47,007 nt of DNA from Andreprevotia sp. IGB-42 (GTDB lineage Bacteria > Pseudomonadota > Gammaproteobacteria > Burkholderiales > Chitinibacteraceae), in NCBI RefSeq assembly GCF_009848685.1, contig NZ_WXTX01000019.1, positions 1 through 47,007 of the forward strand, in the 5' to 3' direction. The number at the start of each line of letters is the position of its first letter. Position 1 is the stretch's first letter. Positions 36,073-44,581 of this stretch are shown in pieces. The notes beneath the pieces are model-generated. The model worked only from the letters and a program-made list of their open reading frames with translations. It was not told where the DNA came from and did not search any database. A program made the position numbers and the translations under genes.

Positions 36073-36930
36073 ATGATCCGTTCCCGCCTGCTGCTTGCCT
36101 TGCTCATCATCTACCTCGTCTGGGGTTCTACCTACCTGGGCATCCGCATTGCCGTGGCGGATATCCCGCCGCTGACCATGGCGTCGTTCCGCTTCCTGGT
36201 TGCCGGCGGCGTGATGCTGGCTTGGCTGAAATGGCGTGGCGCCGCATGGCCCAGCCTGAAACAGACCGTATCTGCCATTGCGGTCGGTACGCTGATGCTG
36301 GTGGTGGGCAATGGCGGCGTCAGCGTGGCCGAAGTATCGGTGCCATCCGGGCTGACCGCACTGCTGCTGGCGGTGGCGCCCCTGTTCGCGGTGCTGTTTG
36401 CCTGGGCATTCGGCTCGCCGCCGCACAAGGAGGAATGGCTGGGCGTAGTGTTGGGCCTCGCGGGCGTGGCGCTGCTACAGCAGGACACCCGGCTGGGCGG
36501 CAGCCCGTGGGCATTCGCGCTGATCCTGGCCGCATCGCTATCGTGGTCGTTTGCGGCGGTATGGCAGAAAAAGCTGGATCTGCCGGCCGGCGCGATGTCC
36601 GCTGCGGTGCAGATGAGCAGTGCAGGCGTCATCCTGTTCCTGCTGGGGCGCTTGCGCGGCGAACCGTGGCCGCATGATGTGCACTGGCACAGCTGGGCCG
36701 CGCTCGCCTATCTGATCGTCTTCGGCTCGCTGATTGCCTACAACGCCTTCGTCTATGTGCTGTCGCACGCCCGCCCCGCACTGGCTTCCAGCTATGCCTA
36801 CGTGAACCCGCCGGTTGCAGTGCTGCTGGGCTGGTTGCTGGCAGGCGAACACCTGAGCGCCCCCATGCTGGCCGGCATGGGCGTGGTACTGGCTGGCGTG
36901 GTGTTACTGGCCATCGCCCACCGCCGCTGA
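36073..36930 (+). CDS. EamA-family (YedA-like) drug/metabolite exporter
   Basis: The 285-residue protein has ten hydrophobic helices in two EamA repeats. Landmarks are LLIIYLVWGSTYLGIRIAV at the N-terminus, MASFRFLVAGGVMLAWL and, in the second repeat, PALASSYAYVNPPVAVLLGW with LAGEHLSAPMLAGMGVVLAG. This matches the YedA subgroup of DMT transporters, inner-membrane proteins that export amino acids or metabolites. The ATG at 36073 is preferred to a TTG at 36064. Substrate unknown. Confidence 0.88.
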   Translation: MIRSRLLLALLIIYLVWGSTYLGIRIAVADIPPLTMASFRFLVAGGVMLAWLKWRGAAWPSLKQTVSAIAVGTLMLVVGNGGVSVAEVSVPSGLTALLLAVAPLFAVLFAWAFGSPPHKEEWLGVVLGLAGVALLQQDTRLGGSPWAFALILAASLSWSFAAVWQKKLDLPAGAMSAAVQMSSAGVILFLLGRLRGEPWPHDVHWHSWAALAYLIVFGSLIAYNAFVYVLSHARPALASSYAYVNPPVAVLLGWLLAGEHLSAPMLAGMGVVLAGVVLLAIAHRR

Positions 36931-37077
36931 CAGTTCAGCGCCGGTCACGCCCGGCGGGGATGCCGTCGTCACATTGTCACCCCCGCGCCATGCACTCGTC
37001 ATTTATCGGTGATCTATACGTCACGAGGGGTGAGTAAGGTTCCGCCCATATTCAAATCCTTGAACCGGGCGAAAATC

Positions 37078-38400
37078 ATGACCATATGGCTGCGTACCCT
37101 CGCGCTGTTGCTGCTGGCCTGCGTGGCCAGCGTCGTGCACGCGGAATCCTATATCTACATCACCAACACCACCGCCAACACCGTGCAGGTGCAAACCCGC
37201 CAGAGCGGCGATGCCACGCTGGTGCGCGGCAAGAGCTGGGACAGCGAAGCCACCGAAATCCCCGCATATGCCACCCGCCGCGTGCTGTGGATGAACCGCA
37301 ATATCGGCATCACCAACGGCAAGACTTTCTATTTCGATACCACCGTCACCGGGGGTGGCAGCACGGTAACACTGCGCCAGAAGCTCACCGGGACCTGGAC
37401 TTCCAGCAATATCTGGCACGCAGCACGCGGCAACAATTTCGACGATCCATGGTACAGCGACCGCGCCATCCACAACCGCGATACCGTGTACGGCAACGCG
37501 GCATCGGTCCTGTCGTACCGGGCCGAGGCCACCGGTGGCTACGATGACTTCAAGTATGTGATCCACAACCGCAACAAGGTGGAAACCACCAGCGGCCCGA
37601 ACGAGTTCAAGATGCTCACCTACAACGTGTGGGCGCTGCCACCGATCTCGAGCAACAACTGTGCACGCCTGGATGAAATTGCCAGCAACCTGGCCGGCTA
37701 CGATGCAGTGGCCGTGCAGGAGCTGTTCGATAACGATTGCCGCAGCAAATTCCTGGCCAAGGTACGCAGCGCGTTCCCGTACCAATCCACGCTGGTGGAT
37801 ATCCCCGGCAATATCCTGCAGGACGGCGGCACCATGATCATCAGCCGCTGGCCCATCATGGCCGATGCCACCATCGTGTTTGACCAGTGCACCGGTAGCG
37901 ATTGCCTGGCCAACAAGGGCGCCAACTACGTACAAGTGCTCAAGCAGGGCGCGGTTTACCACCTGAGCACCACGCACGCCCCCTCGTTCGATACCGACGA
38001 AGCACGCCAGATGCGCCGCTTGGCATTCGGCAAGATCCGCACGCTGCTCGACAGCAAGCGCATCCCGGCGACCGAAACCCTGCTGATCGCCGGCGACATG
38101 AACGTCAACAAGTACAAGTTTCCGGATGACTACGTGCAGATGCAGACACTGCTGCGCGCCAGGGCACCGGCCAGCTCGGGCTATATCAACACCTTCGACG
38201 CCAATGTGAACACCAATGCCGGCAACCCCACATCCGGCGGCACGGTCGAATACCTGGATTACGTGCTGGTGGGCAACGACAACCGCCAGCCGCGCACCAG
38301 CGTGAACGACGTACGCATCCTGCGCACGCTGCGCGACGACCTGTGGTCGGTACGTGATCTGTCCGATCACTTCCCGGTAGCCGGCCTGTTCAGCTTCTGA
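37078..38400 (+). CDS. Secreted neutral sphingomyelinase C-like phosphodiesterase
   Basis: The 440-residue protein has a signal peptide (LALLLLACVASVVHA) and an N-terminal beta domain of about 150 residues. The C-terminal half is an endonuclease/exonuclease/phosphatase fold of the bacterial sphingomyelinase kind: MLTYNVWALP, AVAVQELFDNDCR (metal-binding Glu), DGGTMIISRWPI, STTHAPSFDTDEARQMR, LLIAGDMNVNKYKF (Asp-Asn), YLDYVLVG and LSDHFPVAGLF (catalytic Asp-His). It would cleave sphingomyelin to ceramide and phosphocholine outside the cell and may be haemolytic. The N-terminal domain is unusual for the family. Eight bases downstream starts a Lif-like gene, probably in the same operon. The start is the first ATG before the signal peptide. 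Confidence 0.85.
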   Translation: MTIWLRTLALLLLACVASVVHAESYIYITNTTANTVQVQTRQSGDATLVRGKSWDSEATEIPAYATRRVLWMNRNIGITNGKTFYFDTTVTGGGSTVTLRQKLTGTWTSSNIWHAARGNNFDDPWYSDRAIHNRDTVYGNAASVLSYRAEATGGYDDFKYVIHNRNKVETTSGPNEFKMLTYNVWALPPISSNNCARLDEIASNLAGYDAVAVQELFDNDCRSKFLAKVRSAFPYQSTLVDIPGNILQDGGTMIISRWPIMADATIVFDQCTGSDCLANKGANYVQVLKQGAVYHLSTTHAPSFDTDEARQMRRLAFGKIRTLLDSKRIPATETLLIAGDMNVNKYKFPDDYVQMQTLLRARAPASSGYINTFDANVNTNAGNPTSGGTVEYLDYVLVGNDNRQPRTSVNDVRILRTLRDDLWSVRDLSDHFPVAGLFSF

Positions 38401-38408
38401 GCCCGCAC

Positions 38409-39386
38409 ATGCTGAAACGCACGGTAGCAGTAGCGGCGTTGCTGGCCGCAGGCGCCACGGCCGCCTGGCAGTGGTGGCCGGCAGCGGCCCCTGCCGGCGG
38501 CGCCCGGGCCATTGCAGCGGGCAACACCGCCAGCGCGGTGGCAACGGCAGCCCCAACCCGGCGCGATGGCCTGTTCGCCCGCGCCTGGGGCGAGGCAGCC
38601 CCGCCGCCCGATCTGCCCAAGCGGCTGGCGGACGTGATGCAGGCGCATTACGCCAGCGGCGCAACCGCTGTGCATTCGGGCCAGTTGCAACGCTGGTGGC
38701 GCGACGGGCTGGCGCTGTGCCAGCAAGCCGGCGGCAACAACTGCGAGCGCGTGCTGCAGGATGCGCTGGCCAGCTGGCCCGATCAGGCAGCGGCCGCCAT
38801 CGCCCGCAGCGCCATCGCGCAGCTGGCGGCCACCGCCCATGCAGAAGCACAGCTGGTGCAATCGACCAGCACGCCGTTGTCGCAACGGCTGGCAAAGCTG
38901 AGCGCCTTGCGCAAGGCCAGCATGGGCGAAGCTGCCGCCGAGGCCTGGTATGGCGCGGAAGAAGCCGGCATCGCCTTCAAGGCCGCCGTGAACGAGTTTG
39001 CCCAGGGCCCCGCAGCCACCATGCCGCAACAGGCCCGCATGGCCAGGGTGGAGGCGCTGCGCCAGCAGCACTACGGCAGCGACTATGCCGAGCTGAAAGC
39101 TGCGGAAAGCCCTCAAGCCAACTACCAGATCGAATACGGGCTGGCCCGGCTGGATGCGCGTGATGCCGCAGCCGACGCCGCGCTGCGCGGTAGCTTGCGC
39201 AGCAAATACCTGCCGGTAGCCGATGCGCAGGCCCAGGCGCAGCAGGAAGCCGCGGCAGCTGCACAGCAGGCACGCCAGCAGGCGTATGCAGTGGCGCTGG
39301 CCGAGCTGGACCGCCGTTATCCCGATCATCAAGACTATGCGTACGTGACCGCGCTGGCTGCGCTGCGCAAGCAGGCATTCGAATGA
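38409..39386 (+). CDS. Lipase chaperone (Lif)-like membrane-anchored helical protein
   Basis: The 325-residue protein starts with a single membrane helix (TVAVAALLAAGATAAWQWW), then an alanine-rich linker, then a mostly helical domain. The stretch LSALRKASMGEAAAEAWYGA, followed by EEAGIAFKAAV and MPQQARMARVEALRQQHYG, closely follows the C-terminal helices of lipase-specific foldases (R-A-RFG-EAA---F--EE). The DGLFARAWGE region may correspond to the Lif RxxFDY...GE motif but is degenerate. Lif proteins sit in the inner membrane and fold a secreted lipase encoded directly upstream. Here the upstream gene, 8 bp away, is a sphingomyelinase. Role as its foldase is inferred; the assignment needs a profile search. 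Confidence 0.6.
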   Translation: MLKRTVAVAALLAAGATAAWQWWPAAAPAGGARAIAAGNTASAVATAAPTRRDGLFARAWGEAAPPPDLPKRLADVMQAHYASGATAVHSGQLQRWWRDGLALCQQAGGNNCERVLQDALASWPDQAAAAIARSAIAQLAATAHAEAQLVQSTSTPLSQRLAKLSALRKASMGEAAAEAWYGAEEAGIAFKAAVNEFAQGPAATMPQQARMARVEALRQQHYGSDYAELKAAESPQANYQIEYGLARLDARDAAADAALRGSLRSKYLPVADAQAQAQQEAAAAAQQARQQAYAVALAELDRRYPDHQDYAYVTALAALRKQAFE

Positions 39387-39507
39387 GGTGCGTGCCGGTA
39401 CCGGGAGATTGCGGCAGGTTTCATCAACACTTCATCGTTTCGGCTTACGTCAGCGGTACGGCGTTCTATAGTGAAACTCCCGCCTGTGCTGCCGGAATAC
39501 CAAGACC

Positions 39508-41085
39508 ATGTCCCAAGACGAAGATTGGCTGATCGACGATAGCCACGAAGCCGCCGAGGAAAACACCGGGCCCGCGTGGCATGTGCTGATCGTCGATGAC
39601 GAGCCCGATATCCATCGCGTTACGCAGCTGGCGTTGTCCGGCATCGATTTCCTTGGCCGGCCGCTGAAATTGCATTCGTGTTATTCCGGCAAGGAAGCGC
39701 TCGAATTCCTTGCGCACACCACCGATATCGCGCTGATCCTGCTCGACGTGGTGATGGAAAGCGAGGATGCCGGCCTCAAGACTGCGCGCGCGATCCGCGA
39801 GCAACTGGGCAACCGCCAGGTACGCATCATCCTGCGCACCGGCCAGCCCGGCGTGGCGCCGGAGCGCCAGGTGATCGAGAGCTACGACATCAACGATTAC
39901 AAGGCCAAGACCGAGCTGACGCGCGACAAGCTGTATACCGCCGTGCTGGGCACGCTGCGCTCGTACAACGACATCATGCTGATCGACCAGCAACGGCAGA
40001 TGCTGGACGCCAACCGGCGCGGGCTGCTGAAGGTGATCGAAGCCTCCAGCGTGATTTTCCAGCAATCGTCGATCGAGCAACTGGCGCAGGGCGTGCTGGA
40101 GCAGCTGCAATCCTTGCTGTTTTTCGAGCAGGATGCGCTGTACGTGGTGGTGAATGGCGGCGTGGCGGCACTGACCGACGACGACGCGGTGCGCGTGCTG
40201 TACGCCACCGGGGGCTACTCGGAACTGCGTGGCAAGACCCTGCCGGAAGCCGACCTGGTACGCTTCCGCCCCACCATCGACGAAGCCATCCAGACCGAAC
40301 GCAGCATCTACGCCGATGATCATTTCGTCGGCTTTTTCAAGACGCCGCACGGCCCGGTCAACCTGTTCATCATCGAGGGGCCGGTATCGCTGTCCCATGG
40401 TGACCGCGACCTGATCGAGCTGTTCTGCAGCAACGTCAGCATCGCCTACGAGAACCTGCTGATGGCGCGTGAAGTCGAGGAAACCCAGCGCACCATCATC
40501 TACCAGTTGTCCGAAGTGGTGGAATACCGCTCGCAGGATACCGGCCAGCATATCCGCCGCATGGCCGAATACTCGTACCTGATTGCGCGGGCGATGGGGC
40601 TGGATGAGGAAGAGGCCAATGTGATCCGCACCGCCGCGCCGCTGCACGATATCGGCAAGGTGGGCATACCGGATGCGGTACTGCTCAAGCCCGGTCCCTT
40701 GAATGCCGATGAACGCGTGATCATGAACCGCCATGCGGAGATCGGTTACACCATGCTCAAGGGGGCGAAGCCGCGCATTCTCAGGATGGCCGCCACCATT
40801 GCGCAACAGCATCACGAGAAATGGGATGGCAGCGGGTATCCGCAGGGCCTGTCCGGCGAGGATATCCATATTGCCGGGCGCATTACCGCGCTGGCCGATG
40901 TGTACGATGCGCTGGCCAACAAGCGCTGCTACAAGGAAGCGTGGCCCACCGAAGAGGTGCTGGAAGAAATCCGCCGCATGCGCGGCAGCCACCTGGACCC
41001 CAAAGTGGTCGATGCGTTCTTCGGTATCCTGCACGAAGTGGAAGCGGTGCGATTGCTGTACCGTGATGCCGGGGCAGCGCACTGA
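39508..41085 (+). CDS. REC-DUF3369-HD-GYP response regulator (c-di-GMP phosphodiesterase)
   Basis: The 525-residue protein begins with a short acidic region, then a receiver domain (WHVLIVDDEPDIHRVTQLA, phospho-acceptor Asp in LILLDVVMESEDAG), a DUF3369 sensor domain (about 160-335) and an HD-GYP domain with LHDIGKVGIPD (His380-Asp381), HHEKWDGSGYPQGL (Gly443-Tyr444-Pro445) and ADVYDAL. HD-GYP proteins hydrolyse cyclic di-GMP, lowering biofilm formation and favouring motility. All metal-binding motifs are intact. The gene is not next to a kinase gene on the same strand; the kinase at 33.9 kb could be a partner, but that is only suggestive. A weak ribosome site precedes the ATG. Confidence 0.92.
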   Translation: MSQDEDWLIDDSHEAAEENTGPAWHVLIVDDEPDIHRVTQLALSGIDFLGRPLKLHSCYSGKEALEFLAHTTDIALILLDVVMESEDAGLKTARAIREQLGNRQVRIILRTGQPGVAPERQVIESYDINDYKAKTELTRDKLYTAVLGTLRSYNDIMLIDQQRQMLDANRRGLLKVIEASSVIFQQSSIEQLAQGVLEQLQSLLFFEQDALYVVVNGGVAALTDDDAVRVLYATGGYSELRGKTLPEADLVRFRPTIDEAIQTERSIYADDHFVGFFKTPHGPVNLFIIEGPVSLSHGDRDLIELFCSNVSIAYENLLMAREVEETQRTIIYQLSEVVEYRSQDTGQHIRRMAEYSYLIARAMGLDEEEANVIRTAAPLHDIGKVGIPDAVLLKPGPLNADERVIMNRHAEIGYTMLKGAKPRILRMAATIAQQHHEKWDGSGYPQGLSGEDIHIAGRITALADVYDALANKRCYKEAWPTEEVLEEIRRMRGSHLDPKVVDAFFGILHEVEAVRLLYRDAGAAH

Positions 41086-41257
41086 GATCGGTTGGCAAAG
41101 ATTGATGCACGTGGCTGACTGTGTGGTGTAGGGATGCTTTGCCACGTACCTCTCCGGCCGAGCCTGTTCATCCCCTCACCGCCCGCACCTCGCGAGCTTC
41201 ACCTCGCCGGCCGCACTGTTCCCGGTTTGTCAGCCCCTCCAGCACACATTGATACAT

Positions 41258-41280
41258 GGCCAGCCCTTGCCGGGCTGGCC
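41258..41280 (+). terminator. Hairpin after the HD-GYP gene
   Basis: A perfect 9-bp stem, GGCCAGCCC with its complement around TTGCC, lies 173 bp past the HD-GYP stop and 61 bp before ilvA. A GTTTTC follows. It may end the upstream transcript or act in the ilvA leader. Confidence 0.55.
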
Positions 41281-41340
41281 CGCCAGCGTTTTCGGCGTTA
41301 CAGTCATGGGTTCCGCCATTGATTTTAAAAGGCTTTCCCC

Positions 41341-42864
41341 ATGGCTCAAACGCCCAACGATTATCTTGAACGCATCCTGACTGCGCGCGTCTACGACGTG
41401 GCAGTGGAAACCCCGCTCGAACTCGCGCCCAATCTGTCCCGCCGCATCGGCAACCAGATTTACCTGAAGCGCGAAGATGTACAGCCGGTGTTCAGCTTCA
41501 AGATTCGTGGCGCGTACAACAAGATGGTGAAGCTCACCCGCGCCCAGCTCGATCGTGGCGTGGTCTGTGCGTCCGCCGGGAACCACGCACAGGGCGTGGC
41601 ATTCTCGGCCGAGTACCTCGATTGCCGCGCCATCATCGTGATGCCGGCCACCGCACCGCAGATCAAGGTGGACGCGGTATCGCGCCGCGGCGCCGAAGTG
41701 GTGCTGGTAGGCGAATCGTATTCGGACTGCTACGCGCACGCGATCAAGCTGTGTGAAGAAAACGGCATGACCTTCGTGCACCCGTACGACGATCCGGAAG
41801 TGATTGCCGGCCAGGGCACGGTGGGCATGGAAATCCTCATGCAGCACCCGGATCCGCTCGATGCCATCTTCATCCCGGTAGGCGGTGGTGGCCTGATCGC
41901 CGGCGTGGCCGCGTATATCAAGCGCCTGCGCCCGGAAGTGAAGATCATCGGCGTGGAACCGACAGACGCCAACGCCATGTACCTGAGCCTGAAACTGGGC
42001 GAACGCGTGACGCTGCCGCAAGTGGGCATCTTTGCCGATGGCGTGGCAGTGAAGCAGGTAGGGGAAGAAACCTTCCGGCTGTGCCGCGATCTGGTCGACG
42101 ACGTGATCCTGGTCGATACCGATGCGATGTGCGCGGCGATCAAGGACGTATTCGAAGACACCCGTTCCATCCTGGAGCCAGCCGGCGCGCTGGCCATTGC
42201 CGGCGCCAAGCTGTGGGCCAAGCGCGAAAAGCAGGAAGGCAAGACCTTCGTCGCCATTGCTTCCGGCGCCAACATGAACTTCGACCGCTTGCGCTATGTG
42301 GCCGAACAGGCAGAAATGGGTGAAGGCCGCGAAGCCATCGTCGCTGTCACCGTGCCGGAAAAACCCGGCAGCTTCCGCACCTTCTGTGGCCTGATCGGTG
42401 CACGCAACGTCACCGAATTCAACTATCGCTACAGCGGCGCGGAGGAAGCGCACGTGTTCGTCGGCCTGTCGATCCAGAACCGTTCGGAAGTCACCGACCT
42501 GATCGAAAAGCTGGCCAACCACGGCCTGCCCACGGTCGATCTGACCGACAACGAACTGGCCAAGCTGCACATCCGCCACCTGGTGGGCGGCCACGCGCCG
42601 CAGGTCACCAACGAGCGCGTACTGCGCTTCGAATTCCCCGAGCGCCCGGGCGCCTTGCTCAACTTCCTCGAAAGCATGAACGTGGGCTGGAATATCTCGC
42701 TGTTCCACTACCGCAACCACGGCGCCGATTACGGCCGCATCCTGATCGGTATCCAGGTACCGGCCGAGGATGACGCGGCATTCAATGCCTTCGTGGAAAA
42801 GCTGGGCTACCCGCACTGGGTGGAAAGCGATAATCCGGCGTATCAGCTGTTTCTGGGGGCTTGA
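41341..42864 (+). CDS. ilvA: Threonine ammonia-lyase, biosynthetic
   Basis: The 507-residue enzyme has the PLP domain with the cofactor lysine in QPVFSFKIRGAYNKM, the SAGNHAQGVAFSA phosphate-binding motif and the VGGGGLIAGVA loop, followed by two ACT-like regulatory repeats (AIVAVTVPEKPGSFRTFC and RVLRFEFPERPGALLNF). The two regulatory repeats mark the long biosynthetic, isoleucine-inhibited form that converts threonine to 2-oxobutanoate, the first step of isoleucine synthesis. Length equals that of E. coli IlvA (514). The gene stands alone, with a strong terminator. Confidence 0.97.
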   Translation: MAQTPNDYLERILTARVYDVAVETPLELAPNLSRRIGNQIYLKREDVQPVFSFKIRGAYNKMVKLTRAQLDRGVVCASAGNHAQGVAFSAEYLDCRAIIVMPATAPQIKVDAVSRRGAEVVLVGESYSDCYAHAIKLCEENGMTFVHPYDDPEVIAGQGTVGMEILMQHPDPLDAIFIPVGGGGLIAGVAAYIKRLRPEVKIIGVEPTDANAMYLSLKLGERVTLPQVGIFADGVAVKQVGEETFRLCRDLVDDVILVDTDAMCAAIKDVFEDTRSILEPAGALAIAGAKLWAKREKQEGKTFVAIASGANMNFDRLRYVAEQAEMGEGREAIVAVTVPEKPGSFRTFCGLIGARNVTEFNYRYSGAEEAHVFVGLSIQNRSEVTDLIEKLANHGLPTVDLTDNELAKLHIRHLVGGHAPQVTNERVLRFEFPERPGALLNFLESMNVGWNISLFHYRNHGADYGRILIGIQVPAEDDAAFNAFVEKLGYPHWVESDNPAYQLFLGA

Positions 42865-42883
42865 GCTGGGGTGGGTTGCTAAC

Positions 42884-42914
42884 AAAAGGGGGGACTTTGA
42901 AGCACCCCTTTTTT
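42884..42914 (+). terminator. Rho-independent terminator of ilvA
   Basis: AAAAGGGG pairs with CCCCTTTT and is followed by further Ts, 20 bp past the stop. Confidence 0.9.
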
Positions 42915-43060
42915 GCATTGCAACCGGCAATTGCTGAATTTGCGCCACGATATTGCATGCTTGCATTGGCTTTTGATACGCCATGTCGGCCACGCTTGAA
43001 GAGCTGTCCCGATATGATGGCTTTCATCCCCGCCGGGGCTCTGTGCAGTTGAACGAAAAA

Positions 43061-43267
43061 ATGAATCAAAAATTCTTTGAGTATGATGTTGTAAGATCGA
43101 TTCGATCATTTGCTGGCGTCCCCTTGGGGACATCTGGAGCCGTGCTGATGGTGTTTGCCTCGGATCTCCCGCATTACGAAGCGGAGTTCGTCGATAGTAC
43201 CGGTGAGTCACTAGCTGTTCTAACAGTAAAAGAAGACGATTTAGAGCGAGTGCAGCGAGCAGATTAG
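43061..43267 (+). CDS. DUF4926-like small protein (possible immunity protein)
   Basis: The 68-residue protein MNQKFFEYDVVRSIRSFAGV, with TSGAVLMVF, YEAEFVDSTGESLAVLTVK and DLERV, follows the DUF4926 pattern, a small beta-barrel-like family often found near toxin and immunity genes. The frame is open upstream to 42983, but the extra residues do not look like the family, so the start was placed at 43061; no clear ribosome site exists. The protein is on the opposite strand to the toxin modules to its right, so it is not an obvious partner for any of them. From here to the right end base composition is AT-richer. Confidence 0.55.
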   Translation: MNQKFFEYDVVRSIRSFAGVPLGTSGAVLMVFASDLPHYEAEFVDSTGESLAVLTVKEDDLERVQRAD

Positions 43268-43340
43268 TTGGGATCGTGCCGCGATGAAGCAAAAATGTGC
43301 ACGTATCGCCTATAAATCGATGATTTAAAAGAATTTACAA

Positions 43341-43467
43341 ATATCACGCAAAGCCCTGCGGGAAGTGGCCGGGTACTTTGGGCTGTACCCGCTTTGGCGT
43401 GCACTACGCCACGGTCAGCCGGAGCAATCAAGGCGATGAAAAATGTATGATTGCAAGACCAGACCCC
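43341..43467 (+). pseudogene. Remnant of the 3' end of a REP-associated tyrosine transposase (RAYT) gene
   Basis: In one frame the sequence reads ISRKALREVAGYF. After a small insertion, the next frame reads GVHYATVSRS, and the first frame then resumes KMYDCKT. This is the C-terminal helix-turn-helix and end of an IS200-like RAYT protein (usual form: REIG-YFGVHYATVSR...KMWDCKT stop), with the DNA tail TGCAAGACC-GACCCC that commonly closes these genes. Here the stop codon is lost (CCAGAC in place of CCTGAC). The upstream part is absent, so this is a decayed fragment. It also produces two small hairpins (43370-43391 and 43396-43410). A related tail in the opposite direction is at 46930-46950. 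Confidence 0.55.
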
Positions 43468-43760
43468 AGATTTTTTTCATTGACCGTGTACTTGGCAATC
43501 AATTCATTTATATAGCCAACTGCTGTCTGCTCTTGAACCTCAGAAAGCTGCGTAAAGTTACGGGAAACAATTTCACCAGCAGTTGGATTATACGAATCAA
43601 GGCGGGTATATCCAGAACCCTTGGGGCTGTTGATGTAAACTTCATTATACGGGTAAGCCACAGAGCGCTCAGCGTTGAAGTCGTTTCCTCGGCTGAGACG
43701 CCGTAGCCACGCCGGGTTGCAAATCAACTGCGCCGTCTGGAATATATAAATCAACTTCAC
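43428..43760 (-). pseudogene. Truncated polymorphic-toxin tip (PYNEVYI...RLDSYNP...FTQL type)
   Basis: The frame contains SRGNDFNAERSVAYPYNEVY, GSGYTRLDSYNPTAGEIVSR and NFTQLSEVQEQTAVGYINEL. This is the conserved domain found near the C-terminal ends of haemagglutinin-like and RHS-like toxins. The domain breaks off after AKYTVNE, where the coding sequence runs into the reverse complement of the RAYT tail (encoding KNLGSGLAIIH), so the natural end is lost. The N-terminal MKLIYIFQTAQLICNPAW does not look like the family, and the only start is a GTG without ribosome site. It is best seen as a displaced, cut toxin tip. No immunity gene follows it on this strand. Confidence 0.65.
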
Positions 43761-43788
43761 GCAAGCAAGGCTGATTTAGGCCAATAAA

Positions 43789-43995
43789 TCATCTGTAATT
43801 AAAGACCGTCCAGAAATGCCCATTGGGGCAGTATATTCCCGGTGCTTTTTGATGCCTTCCTATGTCCGAAACATCAAGCACAACAATTACCTGCTCCTGA
43901 CATTTTGGACAAACTACGGACAAGTTCCCGTGGCGATACTCGTCAAATATCTTCTTTTTTGTCTCCAACTTCCCATCGTAGATTATTTTTTCCAC
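43789..43995 (-). CDS. Small zinc-ribbon protein, probable immunity gene for the HExxH toxin tip
   Basis: The 68-residue protein starts at a GTG with GGGAGG 5 nt upstream and reads EKIIYDGKLETKKKIFDEYR. A metal-binding ribbon follows: VCPKCQEQVIV, then IYCPNGHFWTVFN, a CxxC...CxxxH arrangement. An upstream ATG (44067) would overlap the toxin gene but has no ribosome site. The position, directly downstream of the HExxH toxin module on the same strand, is that of a polymorphic-toxin immunity gene. I do not recognise the family. Confidence 0.6.
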   Translation of the reverse strand: MEKIIYDGKLETKKKIFDEYRHGNLSVVCPKCQEQVIVVLDVSDIGRHQKAPGIYCPNGHFWTVFNYR

Positions 43996-44056
43996 ATCAG
44001 CCTCCCAGTCCTTGCAATAACTTCGGAATGTCACCACCAGCAGGGCGCGTTGAATA

Positions 44057-44545
44057 TTATGGATCATTCAAAATTTTATCTGTCCATATGGCTTTTCGTT
44101 CATCGAATGATGGGCGACGGCCAAGTTCAAACAACTTCTCTCGGCGGAATGCCATATATTCTTCAACCTGAGTTCCAATTTCAAAGCCACGCGCGCCACG
44201 CATGTAGTGGCTCGATTCATGGATAAAAGTGGAAGCAGCCCCCTCGGCAGACAGGTTCGCACGATTGAGCATATACAGATCCATTTCCATAGAACCATCA
44301 ATTGCCTTACCGACTTCACCAGCCAGCCCAGATGGTCCATCACCAAACTGCAGAGTTACGCACCCTCCCATGCGCTCTTGTACTCGCTGAACCTGCCGTA
44401 AAGCGGCATAGGAAACTGGATGCTGCCCTAAGTGATTGCCGAAATTCCTCAATGAGATTGGTCCAAGCCCATCAAGGTCCATACCATCTGTAGTAAACGT
44501 GATGCGTGAAGCTCTATTCCTACGGTGTTTGGAACAATAAGCCAA
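44057..44545 (-). pseudogene. Orphan toxin tip with HExxH motif (metallopeptidase-like)
   Basis: About 140 residues form a compact domain ending in ASTFIHESSHYMRGARGFEI and TQVEEYMAFRREKLFELG. HESSH is an HExxH zinc-peptidase motif, and the EEYMAFRRE glutamates lie about 20 residues downstream, where the third ligand of zincins is found. The frame has no ATG start; it opens from a TTG and the first residues are out of frame with the preceding junction codons LIVPNT (44524-44541), so a one-base indel separates the junction from the toxin. This is therefore an incomplete orphan module of a larger CdiA/FHA-type protein and cannot be made alone. The following gene is a candidate immunity protein. 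Confidence 0.6.
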
Positions 44546-44581
44546 GGTCAGAGCCCTTGCTTACAAACCACAAACAACTAA

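Noticed and set aside
37021-38895. A 624-codon frame antisense to the sphingomyelinase and Lif-like genes
   Set aside because: No domain is recognisable and the two sense genes have signal peptides and motifs.
39466-42993. Two long minus-strand frames (559 and 587 codons) antisense to the HD-GYP gene and ilvA
   Set aside because: Both are shadows; the sense genes are unambiguous.
43370-43410. Two small hairpins as a terminator for the DUF4926-like gene
   Set aside because: They fall within the decayed RAYT coding remnant and arise from its codons and a small insertion; no T-tract follows.
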